A stretch of 58,876 nt of DNA from an uncultured Treponema sp. (GTDB lineage Bacteria; Spirochaetota; Spirochaetia; Treponematales; Treponemataceae): contig CAKUTI010000009.1 of assembly GCA_934691925.1 (NCBI GenBank), positions 1 through 58,876 on the forward strand, written 5' to 3'. A program made the position numbers and the translations under genes. The stretch's first letter is position 1. Every line of letters begins with the position of its first letter. This document shows positions 24,566 through 34,217 of this stretch, in pieces. Below the pieces are notes generated by a model. The model did not search any database, had not been told where the DNA came from, and saw only the letters and a program-made list of their open reading frames with translations.

Positions 24566-25714
24566 TTATATTCTGAGGATTTTTGAATTCGTGATTACTT
24601 CGTTCCCTTTTTCTGTAATCAGAACGTCATTTTCAAGGCGCACTCCGCCAAGTTCCGGGTCGTAAAGTCCCGGCTCAAGAGTCACGATGTTTCCCGGCTT
24701 GAAAACTTTGTCCTCGCTTGCGCGCGCTGTAACAAACGGAGCCTCGTGAATTTCAAGCCCGATTCCGTGTCCGAGGGAGTGCGGCATTGCGCGCTTTCCC
24801 TTTGCAAAAACATCGTCTGCGGCTTTGCTTGCTTTTTTAAGCGACTCGCCCGGCTTGTAAAGCTTCAATGCTTCCGCTGCGGCTTTCTCAACGAGCGAGA
24901 GAAGCTCTTCCTGCTTCGGCGAGAGCGGACCTTTTGCTACTGTCAAAGTTGTGTCGCTTGTATATCCGTTGTAGACAACTCCAAAGTCAAGAATCGAAAG
25001 CCCCTGAGCCGGCCACGGCGCGTCTGTGTAGCCCGGAAAAGCGTGGATTGCGAAACTTCTTGAAGGGCCGGCAGCCAAAGTGTCGAATCCGGTGCGCTCG
25101 CAGCCGCATTTTCTAAGCTCGCTCTCGATTAAAAGAGCCACGTCCATCTCCTTGTGAAGCCAGTTTTCCCTGATTCCGCGCTCTATTTCCGATATTATGT
25201 GGTCTCCGACGCGGCAAGCCTCTTTTGTACATTCGATTTCGTAATCGTCTTTCTGTGAGCGAAGCTCGCAAACGTAGTCGTGCGTTGAATTCTCGCGGCA
25301 AAGAACGTCCCAGCCTTCAAGAGCGTCAACATATTTCAGGAAAAGCGGATAAGGCGTTTCCGGCGCAAGCTCAACCTTTAATCTTGTTGATTTTATCTTG
25401 AAAGATTTCAAGACTTCGCTTACCGCCTTTAAATTTCTCCGCTCAAACTTTGTATATGGGAGAATTTTCACATCGACTGCGCGTTTTTCCGCAAGATTTT
25501 CGTCCCAAGGAACGAGAACGCATTTTCCGTCCGATGTCGCAATAAAAATCGCGTCCGACGGATGTCCTGTAAAATATCTGACGGCGGGTGTTCGTCTTCC
25601 CTCTGTGTCCTCAAAAACTGCCGCTGTGATTCCGTTCTGAGCCATATACGAGAAAAGTTTTTCACGTCTGGCTGAAAAAATCGCCTTGATTTCATCTTTT
25701 GAATATTCTTTCAT
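24566..25714 (-). CDS. M24 family Xaa-Pro aminopeptidase
   Basis: Cytosolic metallopeptidase that removes N-terminal residues preceding proline. The C-terminal pita-bread domain has all five metal ligands: Asp in SILDFG, Asp in TSDTTLTV, His in SLGHGIGLEIHE, Glu in TLEPGLYD and Glu in VRLENDV. The N-terminal creatinase-like domain spans about residues 1-150. The 382-residue length is typical of the short bacterial form. GGAG precedes the ATG with correct spacing. It is 28 bases downstream of murJ on the same strand and probably shares its transcript. Confidence 0.88.
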   Translation of the reverse strand: MKEYSKDEIKAIFSARREKLFSYMAQNGITAAVFEDTEGRRTPAVRYFTGHPSDAIFIATSDGKCVLVPWDENLAEKRAVDVKILPYTKFERRNLKAVSEVLKSFKIKSTRLKVELAPETPYPLFLKYVDALEGWDVLCRENSTHDYVCELRSQKDDYEIECTKEACRVGDHIISEIERGIRENWLHKEMDVALLIESELRKCGCERTGFDTLAAGPSRSFAIHAFPGYTDAPWPAQGLSILDFGVVYNGYTSDTTLTVAKGPLSPKQEELLSLVEKAAAEALKLYKPGESLKKASKAADDVFAKGKRAMPHSLGHGIGLEIHEAPFVTARASEDKVFKPGNIVTLEPGLYDPELGGVRLENDVLITEKGNEVITNSKILRI

Positions 25715-25742
25715 AAAAATCTCCTTTTGAATTTTGATTTTT

Positions 25743-27392
25743 CTATTTTCTTTTTAATTTTTTTGCTATCAATTTAACGATTTCGTCTTTTGTAATCAAA
25801 AGAAGCGCGATTCCTGCCGCTCCGTAGACAAGAGACGTGAGCAAAAGCGGCGCGCCGAATCCAATAAGTCTGCCGTGTCCTTCAAAAATCGGAACAAGCG
25901 CGTTTCGGACAAAATAAGCCGGAACTGCCGCAATCAGCGAGAGAACGACGAGCTTTAGCGCGTACAAAAACGTTTTTCCCGCGACAACTTTCACGTCGAG
26001 ATTTTTGTTTTTTCTCATCAGGATAAAAAGAAGAACCGTGTTTGCAAAGCTTGCTATTGAAAGCGCGAGAGCAATTCCGCCGCCTCCAAACGGAGAGGCA
26101 AGAGCGAGAGCAAGCGCGATGTTCACTGCGAAGCCCGCGATTCCTGCGAATGTAGGAGATTTTGTGTCGCCCTGGGCGTAAAAAGCCGGTGAGATTATTC
26201 TGTTCACGGCGATAAAGAAAAGTCCTGTGATGTGCCACTTGAACGCCGAAAGCGTGAGCAGAACCGACTCGTCGCTGAATCTTTTTGACTTGTAGACAAG
26301 CGAGATTATCTCTTTTCCGCACACAAGCGACAAAAACGTGATTGGAATTGAAATCAGAGCCATTATTTTTGCCGAAGAGACAAGCATTTTGTTGAAATCT
26401 GCCCAGTTTTGATTTTTTGCAAGACCGCTCAAATCCGGCAGAATCACAGTTCCGATTGAAACCGCGAAAATTCCGAGAATCAGCTCCTGAAGCCTAAGCG
26501 AATATTGAAGAGACGACACGATTCCTTCGCCTGCGCGTCCTGCCAGTGCTGTCGAGACAACATCGTTAAGCTGATAAGCCGCCATTCCGATTACGGTCGG
26601 AACAATCAGCTTCATAACGCGGCTGGTTCCAGCATTTGAGAAAGCCTTTTTCAGCGAGACAAAATGGAAATTCCAGCCTGTTTTAAGCACGAAAGGCAGC
26701 TGGAACAAAGCCTGCACGCAGCCTCCTGAAATCACGCCGATTGACATTGCGCGCGCCGCCATCTGCGAGCGAGTTTCAGCGTCAGCGTCCGCGCCTGAAA
26801 ATTTTATCAGAACCGGAGTGAGAATGTAGGTTGCCGCAATCACAACTGAATTGAAAAGAACCGGCGTGAATCCGCTAGGCGAGAAAATCTTTACGCCGTT
26901 CAGAACACCCTGAAAAAACGCCGCGATTGAAATCACAATCAGATAAGGAAACATTATCCGCGTCAAAAGCGATGTTTCTAGAATCAGAAAATTGTCGCTT
27001 CCTTTCAAAAAAATCTTTACGATTAGCGGCGTGAAAATCATTCCAAGAACGACCACGCAGGTTGTCAAAAATGTAATCAGCGTGATTGTCGCGCTCAAAA
27101 ATTCTTTTGTCTTTTTTACAGATTCAGAATCTTTGTCTTCAAGATAGCCCTTGAAAGTCGGAATGAACGCGACCGAAATCGAATTCTCTGCGAAAAGACG
27201 GCGCAAAAGATTCGGAATCATAAACGCGATTCCGAACGCGTCCGCAAATTTTGACGTTCCAAGAAAAGCCGCCTTTGTCATTTCGCGCATAAGCCCTAAA
27301 ATCCGCGAGCAAAGCGTGAAAAACGAGAGCGAAAGCCCAGCCGACAAAAGCGATTTTGATTTTTTATTTTGATTTTCGTTTTTTTCTGACAT
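25743..27392 (-). CDS. murJ: lipid II flippase MurJ (MviN)
   Basis: Inner-membrane flippase that moves lipid-linked peptidoglycan precursors to the periplasm. The 549-residue protein has about fourteen hydrophobic segments. The family N-terminus is clear (TLCSRILGLMREMTKAAFLG...FADAFGIAFMIPNLLRRLFAE), as are AFIPTFKGYLE and RIMFPYLIVISIAAFFQGVL. It is the first gene of a probable two-gene minus-strand unit with the M24 peptidase, divergent from pepF across a 261-base AT-rich spacer. Confidence 0.93.
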   Translation of the reverse strand: MSEKNENQNKKSKSLLSAGLSLSFFTLCSRILGLMREMTKAAFLGTSKFADAFGIAFMIPNLLRRLFAENSISVAFIPTFKGYLEDKDSESVKKTKEFLSATITLITFLTTCVVVLGMIFTPLIVKIFLKGSDNFLILETSLLTRIMFPYLIVISIAAFFQGVLNGVKIFSPSGFTPVLFNSVVIAATYILTPVLIKFSGADADAETRSQMAARAMSIGVISGGCVQALFQLPFVLKTGWNFHFVSLKKAFSNAGTSRVMKLIVPTVIGMAAYQLNDVVSTALAGRAGEGIVSSLQYSLRLQELILGIFAVSIGTVILPDLSGLAKNQNWADFNKMLVSSAKIMALISIPITFLSLVCGKEIISLVYKSKRFSDESVLLTLSAFKWHITGLFFIAVNRIISPAFYAQGDTKSPTFAGIAGFAVNIALALALASPFGGGGIALALSIASFANTVLLFILMRKNKNLDVKVVAGKTFLYALKLVVLSLIAAVPAYFVRNALVPIFEGHGRLIGFGAPLLLTSLVYGAAGIALLLITKDEIVKLIAKKLKRK

Positions 27393-27640
27393 AGCAACTA
27401 GATTAGCACAAAATCGAAGCGGTGAGAATTTGGATTCTTTAAGAGAATTTATTTCTTGGAGATTTGAAGATTGAATGAGTTAAAAAGAAAAATCATGCGG
27501 ATTCGATTTTCTAACCAAAAAATCCAAAAATCTGAAAATCTTGCAGAACAAATTTCAAATTTCTCCAAATCATAAAAATCGTGTTGCCCGGCTGTTTTTG
27601 TTTTTTGTCTTCCGTGGTGGAAAATAGGAAAAATTTGCAT

Positions 27641-27646
27641 TATAAT
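27641..27646 (+). promoter_or_regulatory. -10 box of pepF
   Basis: A perfect TATAAT ends seven bases before the pepF ATG at 27654. No Shine-Dalgarno and no good -35 are visible. A leaderless mRNA is predicted. Confidence 0.5.
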
Positions 27647-27653
27647 CGGCTCT

Positions 27654-29450
27654 ATGGCAAAAAATACAATTCCAGAGCGAAAAGATGTTCCAAAGTCAGA
27701 CAAATGGGACCTTTCGACATTATACAAGTCAGATTCAGACTGGGAAGCGGATTTGGCTTCAGTTTCATCTCTTGCAGAAAAAGTTGTTTCATATAAAGGA
27801 AAACTCGGCGAAAGTTCAGATTCGCTTCTTTGCGCGTTAAAAGCAAACGAGCAGCTCGAAAAAGTCATCGAGACCGTCTACACTTACGCTTCTTTGCGCC
27901 ACACTGCCGATGAAAGCGATTCTGCCGGACAAAATATGGAAGGCCGCGTTATGATGGCTTACACGCAGGCAGAAAGCGAGACTTCATTTTTTTCGCCTGA
28001 GCTTATGGCGATTCCTGATGAAAAAATAAGCTCGTGGCTGAATCTTCCAGAATTTGCGGACTATAAAGTCTTTATTGAAAAGGAACTTTACGAGAAAAAG
28101 CACATTTTAAGCGAAAAAGAAGAGCGGATTTTGTCTTTGCAGGCGGAAAGCTCCGGCACTGCGGAAAAAGCTTTCAGCTTGCTTACAAATGTCGATATGA
28201 CTTTCAAGCCTGTCCACGTTGACGGCGAGGAAAAGCCCCTCACTCAGACAACATTTTCAACATTTTTGCACAATCACGACCGAAAAGTGCGCGAGGAAGC
28301 GTACAAAAATTTTTATGCTGAATTCACAAGTCATCAGAACACGATTGCGAGCCTTTACGCGGGCAGTGTGAATCAGGATGTGTTTATCGCGCGCGCGCGC
28401 GGCTACAAATCTTCTCTTGAATCCGCGCTTTACGGCGACAAAATTCCTGAAAGCGTCTACAAAAATCTGATTGAAACTGTTCACAAAAATCTTCCGGATT
28501 TGCACAGATATTATTCTCTCAGAAAAAAAGTTTTGGGCTTAAAAGAGCTTCGCCATTACGATGTTTACGTTCCGCTTGTTGAAAACTGCCAGACAAAGAC
28601 GACTTATGATGAGGCGGTTGAGATTTGCCGGAACGCGCTTTCTCCGCTTGGAAAAGACTACACGGACATTCTTTGCGGCGGACTTAAAGGCGGCTGGGCT
28701 GACCGCTACGAAAACAAAGGCAAGCGCAGCGGAGCTTTTTCTTCCGGGGCTTACCGAGGCTATCCTTACATTCTTCTGAATTACAAAGACGACTCAATCC
28801 GCGACTTGTTCACGATGGCGCACGAGGGCGGACACTCAATGCACACTTACTTCTCGAAAAGCAACAATCCGTTTATGTGCTACAACTACACGATTTTTGA
28901 GGCGGAAGTCGCTTCAACTTTCAACGAGGAGCTTGTCTTTGAATATCTCTTGAAAAACGCTGAATCAGACGAGATGAAAAAATATCTGCTTTCAATGCGC
29001 GCGGACGATATTCTTGCGACTTTGCACCGTCAGACGATGTTTGCGGAATTTGAGCTTAAAGCGCACGAGCTTGTTGAAAACGGAACTCCGCTCAACGCTG
29101 AAATTCTGCGGAAAATCTACCGCGAGCTTCTCGTTCAGTATTTTGGACCTGAAATGGTCTTTGAAGAAAATTCCGATATGGAAGGCTTGCGGATTCCTCA
29201 TTTTTACGGCGCGTTCTATGTCTACAAATATTCAACTGGAATTTCCGCGGCTCTTGCTTTGGCAAAACGCGTTACAACTGGCGGCGAAAAAGAGCGCGAT
29301 GACTACTTTAAGTTTCTGAAGAGCGGCGGAAGCCGTTATCCTCTTGAAAGCCTTAAAATTGCGGGCGTTGATATGTCGTCTCCTGAGCCTGTCCAGGCCG
29401 CGCTTGCTGTTTTCAAGGACATTGTCGATCAGCTGGAAAAACTGCTTTAA
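27654..29450 (+). CDS. pepF: oligoendopeptidase F (M3 family)
   Basis: Cytosolic zinc endopeptidase that degrades oligopeptides. The 598-residue length matches PepF. The zinc site is the HEGGH of DLFTMAHEGGHSMHTYFS, with the third ligand in the downstream FEAEVASTFNEELVFEYL helix. Other family features are the N-terminal helical domain with KWDLSTLYKSDSDWEADL and the C-terminal FYVYKYSTGISAALALAKRV. It is monocistronic or leads into the adenosine deaminase gene 52 bases downstream, which has its own ribosome-binding site. Confidence 0.94.
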   Translation: MAKNTIPERKDVPKSDKWDLSTLYKSDSDWEADLASVSSLAEKVVSYKGKLGESSDSLLCALKANEQLEKVIETVYTYASLRHTADESDSAGQNMEGRVMMAYTQAESETSFFSPELMAIPDEKISSWLNLPEFADYKVFIEKELYEKKHILSEKEERILSLQAESSGTAEKAFSLLTNVDMTFKPVHVDGEEKPLTQTTFSTFLHNHDRKVREEAYKNFYAEFTSHQNTIASLYAGSVNQDVFIARARGYKSSLESALYGDKIPESVYKNLIETVHKNLPDLHRYYSLRKKVLGLKELRHYDVYVPLVENCQTKTTYDEAVEICRNALSPLGKDYTDILCGGLKGGWADRYENKGKRSGAFSSGAYRGYPYILLNYKDDSIRDLFTMAHEGGHSMHTYFSKSNNPFMCYNYTIFEAEVASTFNEELVFEYLLKNAESDEMKKYLLSMRADDILATLHRQTMFAEFELKAHELVENGTPLNAEILRKIYRELLVQYFGPEMVFEENSDMEGLRIPHFYGAFYVYKYSTGISAALALAKRVTTGGEKERDDYFKFLKSGGSRYPLESLKIAGVDMSSPEPVQAALAVFKDIVDQLEKLL

Positions 29451-29502
29451 TTTTTAGACAGCAACAAAATCGAAGATTTTGAAATCTTAGTTTGGAGAAA
29501 TT

Positions 29503-30516
29503 ATGGAAAAGTCAGAATTTGTTTCGATTCTTCAGAAAGTGCCGAAAGCTGAGCTTCACATTCACATTGAGGCGGTGATGAGCCGCGAGACAATCAAGAA
29601 GCTTTACCTGAAAAAAAACGGCGCTGAATTCACTGACGATGACATGGCGAAACTTTTTGACTATTCCGATTTGAACGGTTTTATTGCGGCGTTTTTGAAA
29701 GTTCAGGATTTGTTCACTTCTGTTGACGATTTCGATCTGATTTTTGATGATTTCAAGAATTATCTTCTGCGGAACGGAATTGTCTACACGGAAGCTTTTT
29801 TTGCTCCGTCGGCGTTCATAAAAAAAGGCTTCAAATACGAAGAAATGGTTCGCAATTTTGAGAAAAATTTAAAGAAAATCAAGAAAGAAACTGGAATCAC
29901 TGTCAAGCTGATTGGCGATGTGAGCCGGACTTTCGGACTTGAGAATGCGGAAAAAAATCTTGAAATGTTCAAGGAAAATTTCTTTGACGGATTTATCGGA
30001 ATCGGGCTTGGCGGCGCGGAAAGCAAAGGCCCATCAAAAGATTTCGGTCCTGTTTTCAATGCCGCGTTGAAATCTGGCTATCACGTTGTGGCGCATGCTG
30101 GCGAGGACTGCGGTCCTGAGTCGATTTGGGACGCTTTGAAAATTTGCCATGCGGAAAGAATCGGACATGGAATTACGGCGGTTCAGGATGAAAATCTGAT
30201 GAAATATCTCCGTGATAAAAATATCGCGCTTGAAGTCTGCCCGACGAGCAATGTCTTCACAAAAAAATACGTTAAATCGATGGCTGAGCATCCTGTAAAG
30301 ACTTTTTTCGAGAAAAAAGTTCCTGTAACGCTTGCGACCGACGACCCGATTTTTTTTGGCGTTGAGCTCCTGGACGAATACTGGAATCTTTATTCGGAGC
30401 TTGGCTTTAAAATGGAAGATATTAAGAAAATTATTCTTGCGGGCTTTGAATATTCTTTTCTTTCTGATTCCGAGAAAAAATCTTACGAAAATTCCGTTGA
30501 AGAAAATTGGAAGTAG
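29503..30516 (+). CDS. add: adenosine deaminase
   Basis: Deaminates adenosine to inosine in purine salvage. The zinc/catalytic set is complete: His19 and His21 in ELHIHIEAV, His198 in VVAHAGEDCGP with the catalytic Glu two residues on, the RIGHGI histidine, and Asp280-Asp281 in LATDDP. LEVCPTSNVFT is also canonical. The 337-residue length is normal. GGAGA about nine bases upstream supports the ATG. The degenerate deaminase-like gene starts three bases after the stop, so the two are cotranscribed. Confidence 0.93.
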   Translation: MEKSEFVSILQKVPKAELHIHIEAVMSRETIKKLYLKKNGAEFTDDDMAKLFDYSDLNGFIAAFLKVQDLFTSVDDFDLIFDDFKNYLLRNGIVYTEAFFAPSAFIKKGFKYEEMVRNFEKNLKKIKKETGITVKLIGDVSRTFGLENAEKNLEMFKENFFDGFIGIGLGGAESKGPSKDFGPVFNAALKSGYHVVAHAGEDCGPESIWDALKICHAERIGHGITAVQDENLMKYLRDKNIALEVCPTSNVFTKKYVKSMAEHPVKTFFEKKVPVTLATDDPIFFGVELLDEYWNLYSELGFKMEDIKKIILAGFEYSFLSDSEKKSYENSVEENWK

Positions 30517-30519
30517 AAA

Positions 30520-31428
30520 TTGGCGGAAGTTGAACTTGGAGAATTTTTAAAGATTCAAAAAACTGACGGCTTTAACGATTTGCAGGCCGGAATGTTGTAC
30601 TCGTCTTATCTAAAATGGGCGAATTTTGTGATTCCGGGATTTTCTGAAAACGAAGCCTGCTACGACTGTTCTCTTTACGATGATTTTAAATTTTACACAG
30701 ACGTGAAAATCAGCGGACGGAAAGATTTGCAGTCGCTTTTTTATCTTTCTGCGGCGGAAGCTGTCGCGGACAATGTAAAAACGCTTTACGGCGGAATTGA
30801 CTTGGCTCTCTGCGAAAAATGCGGAAATCCGGCGGAATTTGCGGCTGCAATCGATGATGTGAAAGAAAAATTCAGCGGCCAGACAAAAATTCTTCCAGTT
30901 TTGATTTTGAACAGCAGCGTTGAGAACAATCTTTTTCTTGCGGAAACTTTTATCGAGTCCAAGAAATTTGACGGTGTTTTTCTTGGTGGCAGAGATTTTG
31001 TTCATCAAGATGAAAAAACTGAATTTTACGCGAAAATTTTTGATTCTGCGCGCGGGTCAAAGCTGAAAACTGAAATCGACTGCCTTGAAATGAAATCTTC
31101 TGAAGAATTTTATTTTACGCTTGAAACTTTCAAGCCGGACTTTGTGAAAGACGCTTTTGATTCAGTTTGCGACAAGAAATGTTTTGATTTTATGAAGAGG
31201 CAAAATATCTGCGTTGAGTTCAGCCCTTATTTTTCTTCCGCGTTGAAAGAAGAAAAACTCAAAAAGTACAGATTTATGCGGAAAGTTTTCGATTCGGGCG
31301 TAAAAGTAAGAATTTGCACCGCGAGCCTTGTCTTTTTGAAAAGCTCGCTTTCGCAGTTCGCCGTTGACTTGTGCAATTCAAGAATTTTCACGAAAGACGA
31401 GGTTTTAGGATTTTTCAGGAATCCTTAA
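30520..31428 (+). CDS. degenerate adenosine-deaminase-like protein, probably non-catalytic
   Basis: The 302-residue protein starts with TTG three bases after add. The order of elements parallels the upstream deaminase: KKFDGVFLGG matches its FFDGFIGIGLGG, then FYAKIFDSARGSKLKTEIDC matches the strand where the deaminase has HVVAHAGED, ICVEFSPYFS matches ALEVCPTSN, and VKVRICTASLVFL matches VPVTLATDDPIFF. Every catalytic position is lost: no HxH, no HAGE, no RIGHGI, and Ala-Ser instead of Asp-Asp. The alignment is my own visual one. It may be a pseudoenzyme partner of Add or a decaying duplicate; the intact frame favours the former. Confidence 0.6.
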   Translation: MAEVELGEFLKIQKTDGFNDLQAGMLYSSYLKWANFVIPGFSENEACYDCSLYDDFKFYTDVKISGRKDLQSLFYLSAAEAVADNVKTLYGGIDLALCEKCGNPAEFAAAIDDVKEKFSGQTKILPVLILNSSVENNLFLAETFIESKKFDGVFLGGRDFVHQDEKTEFYAKIFDSARGSKLKTEIDCLEMKSSEEFYFTLETFKPDFVKDAFDSVCDKKCFDFMKRQNICVEFSPYFSSALKEEKLKKYRFMRKVFDSGVKVRICTASLVFLKSSLSQFAVDLCNSRIFTKDEVLGFFRNP

Positions 31429-32159
31429 AACTGAAAATTCGAGTTTTAAATAAGCCAGGGGCTGAAAAGTTTTGATAGAAGGCCAGGCCGGAGCTTAGCA
31501 TGTAAGCGACTATGCTATAGAAAAAATGGCGGATACTTCCAGCCTTGTGGCATTCAAGCTGAAAATTGTTTTCCAACGTTACCCGGAAGGCTCGGATCCT
31601 TGCGGATGATAATCTCCTTTTGTTGATTTTCCCTTTCGTGCAAAAAGATTATGCTGACCGTACAATAGCAAAATATTGAGCGTGCAAAAAGATTATGCTG
31701 ACCGCCCAATAGCAAAATGCTGAGCGTAGATAAAGATTTTGCTGAGCGTACAACAGCAAAATGTTGAGCGTAGATAAAGATTTTGCTGAGCGTCCAATAG
31801 CAAAATGCTGAGCGTGGATAAAGATTATGCTTGATAGCCAAAGAGCAAAAGATGCTCATTTCATGGCAATCCTTTAAGCTTTCTTGCCGTCAGGACAAAT
31901 AAGGCTTTGCGTTTTTTTTGTAATTTTTTGCTGGAACTCGAAATTCAGGCTAAAAAATATTTTTGTTTGGAAGAAAATCGCCGGGAAAATGCTTCATTCG
32001 ACAAAAACATTTCCGCTTACAAAAATAGCCTGAAAGAAATCGCTGCCATAAAATAAAATGCGGAGAAAATCTCTGCCCGAATGCAGCTTAAGCGGCAATT
32101 GGACTTTAATCAGAAAATTCTCCGCAAATCTTAAATTTTTATTCAGTTTTCAGTCGCGT
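31429..32159. other. long intergenic region without a recognisable gene
   Basis: 731 bases between convergent genes. The first 200 bases contain a short hairpin (TAGCAT...ATGCTA, 31497-31518) and moderately GC-rich sequence. 31637-31860 is a 44-bp tandem array. The rest is AT-rich with no start, ribosome-binding site or protein-like frame. Confidence 0.7.
31637..31860. repeat. 44-bp tandem array, four and a half units
   Basis: Units start at 31637, 31681, 31725, 31769 and 31813 (partial), exactly 44 bases apart. Each runs CGTGxAxAAAGATTxTGCTG, then AxCGTxCAAxAGCAAAATGxTGAG with a few substitutions. AGCAAAAT of one unit pairs with ATTTTGCT at the start of the next. Confidence 0.9.
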
Positions 32160-34217
32160 TTATTTCAGATAAACCATCAGAAGCATAATGTCGGAATTTC
32201 GGATTCCTGAGATTCTGCTTGCCTGCCCGAGCGTGAGCGGACGAACCTGCTCGAGTTTTGTGCGGCTTTCTGCGCTCAATGCAGGAATTTTTCCGTAGTC
32301 AAAATCAAGCGGAATGTGGAATTTCTCCATTTTGTGCATTTTCGCGATTCTCGCATCCTGCTTTTGAATGTAATATTTGTATTTTGCGTCTTCCTGCGCG
32401 ATTTCCCAGACAAGCGGCGCGAATCCCGGATTCTCCGCGTTCGGGTCTTTCAGCAAAATTTCAGTCGCCTCGTCAACCTGCTGGTATTTCAGATTTACCG
32501 TGTCAAACTGCGCTTTTGATTTCAGCCCGACCTTGAACGCTTTTTCCGCAAGCCTGCGGTCTGCCGTGTCGTGCCGGAGCTTTAGGCGGTATTCCGCGCG
32601 CGCAGTGAACATTCTGTAAGGCTCTTTTGTTCCGAGCGTAACTAAGTCGTCAATCAAAACACCGATGTAAGCCTCGTCGCGCCCAAGAATCATCGGCTGC
32701 CACTCTGGAATTTTTCTGAAATTTTCTTTTCCTTGCGATTTTTGGAAATCCTCGAGAACTTTGTTTACTTTGCGGGTTTCATTTTGAGAAATCTCCGCGA
32801 AATGTTTTAGCTCTTCCTCTGAAAAATAAGGCTTCGGCTGGAAACAGCCTGCTTCCGCGCTTGCTGGCGATTGCCCGAGATTTGAAGTCATCTTGCACAA
32901 GTCTCCGCAAAGCTCCTTGTGCGCCCGCGCGTAAAGTCCAGCGTTGATTCCTGCCACAAGTCCTTGACCTGCCGCTTCCTCATATCCCGAAGTGCCGTTA
33001 ATCTGCCCCGCGTCAAAAAGTCCAGCCACGCGCTTTGTCTCCAAGCTTGGAAAAAGCTGGGTCGGCTCAACATAATCGTACTCGACTGCGTAGCCCGGAC
33101 GCGCAACGTGGCAGTTTTCAAAGCCCGGCAAAGTCCGCAAGAAAGAATCCTGAACTTCCTCAGGCAAAGAAGACGAAAGTCCGTTCAGATAAATCTCGTC
33201 AGTCTGGAGACTTTCCGGCTCCACAAAAAGCTGATGACGTTCGCGCTCGGCAAATCTCATAACTTTGTCTTCAATCGAAGGGCAGTAGCGAGGCCCGACT
33301 CCGTGAATTTTTCCGGAATAAAGCGGAGACCGCCCTATATTTTCCCTGATAATCTCGTGCGTTTTTGAATTTGTGTAGACGAGATAGCAAGGAACTTGTG
33401 GACGTTCAACTTTTTCGTCATCAAAAGAAAATGGAACAATTTCCGAGTCTCCGGCCTGAACTTCAAGATTTGAAAAATCGATTGTGTGCCTTAAAATCCG
33501 AGGCGGAGTTCCTGTCTTGAGCCTTCCTGTCGTAAATCCGAGCCTGTTAAGCGACTGCGTTAAGCCAAACGCGCCTTGCTCGCCGATTCTTCCGCACGGA
33601 GCGTCGTATTCGCCGATAAAAATCCGTCCGCCTAAGAAAGTTCCCGTCGTCAAAACGCATGAGCGCACTGGAATCACTCTTCCGCGCTCCGTCACAACCG
33701 CAGTGATTTTCTGCCTTTTTCCCGATTTTGCGGCTTCTGTCAAAAGAGACGTTTCCGCGTGCTCGCCTGGAATTTGGCCTTTTTGAAGGCTTTCAGACGG
33801 CGGCAGTTCCGTTTCAGACTCAGTCGTCAAGACGTCAACAACCGTGTCCATCAAAGTGTAAAGATTTTCTGTTGTCTCGACCGTCTGGCGCGCAAGAGAT
33901 GAGTAAAGCAGCTTGTCCGCCTGCGAGCGCGGTGCTTGAACCGCAGGTCCTCGGCTTTTGTTCAGCATTCTGAACTGAATCATCGACTTGTCGATAAGTT
34001 TTCCCATTTCGCCGCCGAGAGCGTCAATCTCGCGCACGATATTTCCTTTCGCGATTCCGCCGATTGAAGGATTGCAGCTCATTCTTGAAATCGAATCGAT
34101 TGTCTGCGTTATTAAAATCGTCTTTAAGCCCATTCTGGCAGCTGCGAGCGCAGCCTCAATTCCGCCGTGTCCGCCTCCGACAACCGCAACGTCGTAAAAA
34201 TCATAAAATCCTGACAT
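32160..34217 (-). CDS. mnmG: tRNA uridine-34 carboxymethylaminomethyl modification enzyme MnmG
   Basis: FAD enzyme that works with MnmE on wobble uridines. The FAD motif YDVAVVGGGHGGIEAALAAARMG opens the protein. Family blocks follow: MSCNPSIGGIAKG, RMLNKSRGPAVQAPRSQADK, LTTGTFLGGRIFIG, GRLKTGTPPR, and the C-terminal MnmE/tRNA-binding helices ending ISGIRNSDIMLLMVYLK. The ATG at 34217 (MSGFYDFYDVAVVG) matches the usual start; the frame stays open another 38 codons upstream without similarity. An insert of about 40 Ser/Glu/Thr-rich residues sits before ITAVVTERGR, raising the length to 685. Confidence 0.93.
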   Translation of the reverse strand: MSGFYDFYDVAVVGGGHGGIEAALAAARMGLKTILITQTIDSISRMSCNPSIGGIAKGNIVREIDALGGEMGKLIDKSMIQFRMLNKSRGPAVQAPRSQADKLLYSSLARQTVETTENLYTLMDTVVDVLTTESETELPPSESLQKGQIPGEHAETSLLTEAAKSGKRQKITAVVTERGRVIPVRSCVLTTGTFLGGRIFIGEYDAPCGRIGEQGAFGLTQSLNRLGFTTGRLKTGTPPRILRHTIDFSNLEVQAGDSEIVPFSFDDEKVERPQVPCYLVYTNSKTHEIIRENIGRSPLYSGKIHGVGPRYCPSIEDKVMRFAERERHQLFVEPESLQTDEIYLNGLSSSLPEEVQDSFLRTLPGFENCHVARPGYAVEYDYVEPTQLFPSLETKRVAGLFDAGQINGTSGYEEAAGQGLVAGINAGLYARAHKELCGDLCKMTSNLGQSPASAEAGCFQPKPYFSEEELKHFAEISQNETRKVNKVLEDFQKSQGKENFRKIPEWQPMILGRDEAYIGVLIDDLVTLGTKEPYRMFTARAEYRLKLRHDTADRRLAEKAFKVGLKSKAQFDTVNLKYQQVDEATEILLKDPNAENPGFAPLVWEIAQEDAKYKYYIQKQDARIAKMHKMEKFHIPLDFDYGKIPALSAESRTKLEQVRPLTLGQASRISGIRNSDIMLLMVYLK

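Noticed and set aside
31440..31640. tRNA or structured RNA in the long spacer
   Set aside because: The hairpin near 31497 is short, and no T-loop, acceptor stem or known RNA motif could be recognised.
31554..31859. Minus-strand frame of 101 codons across the 44-bp array
   Set aside because: It exists only because the repeat lacks stops in that frame; the translation is a repetitive hydrophobic string without a ribosome-binding site.
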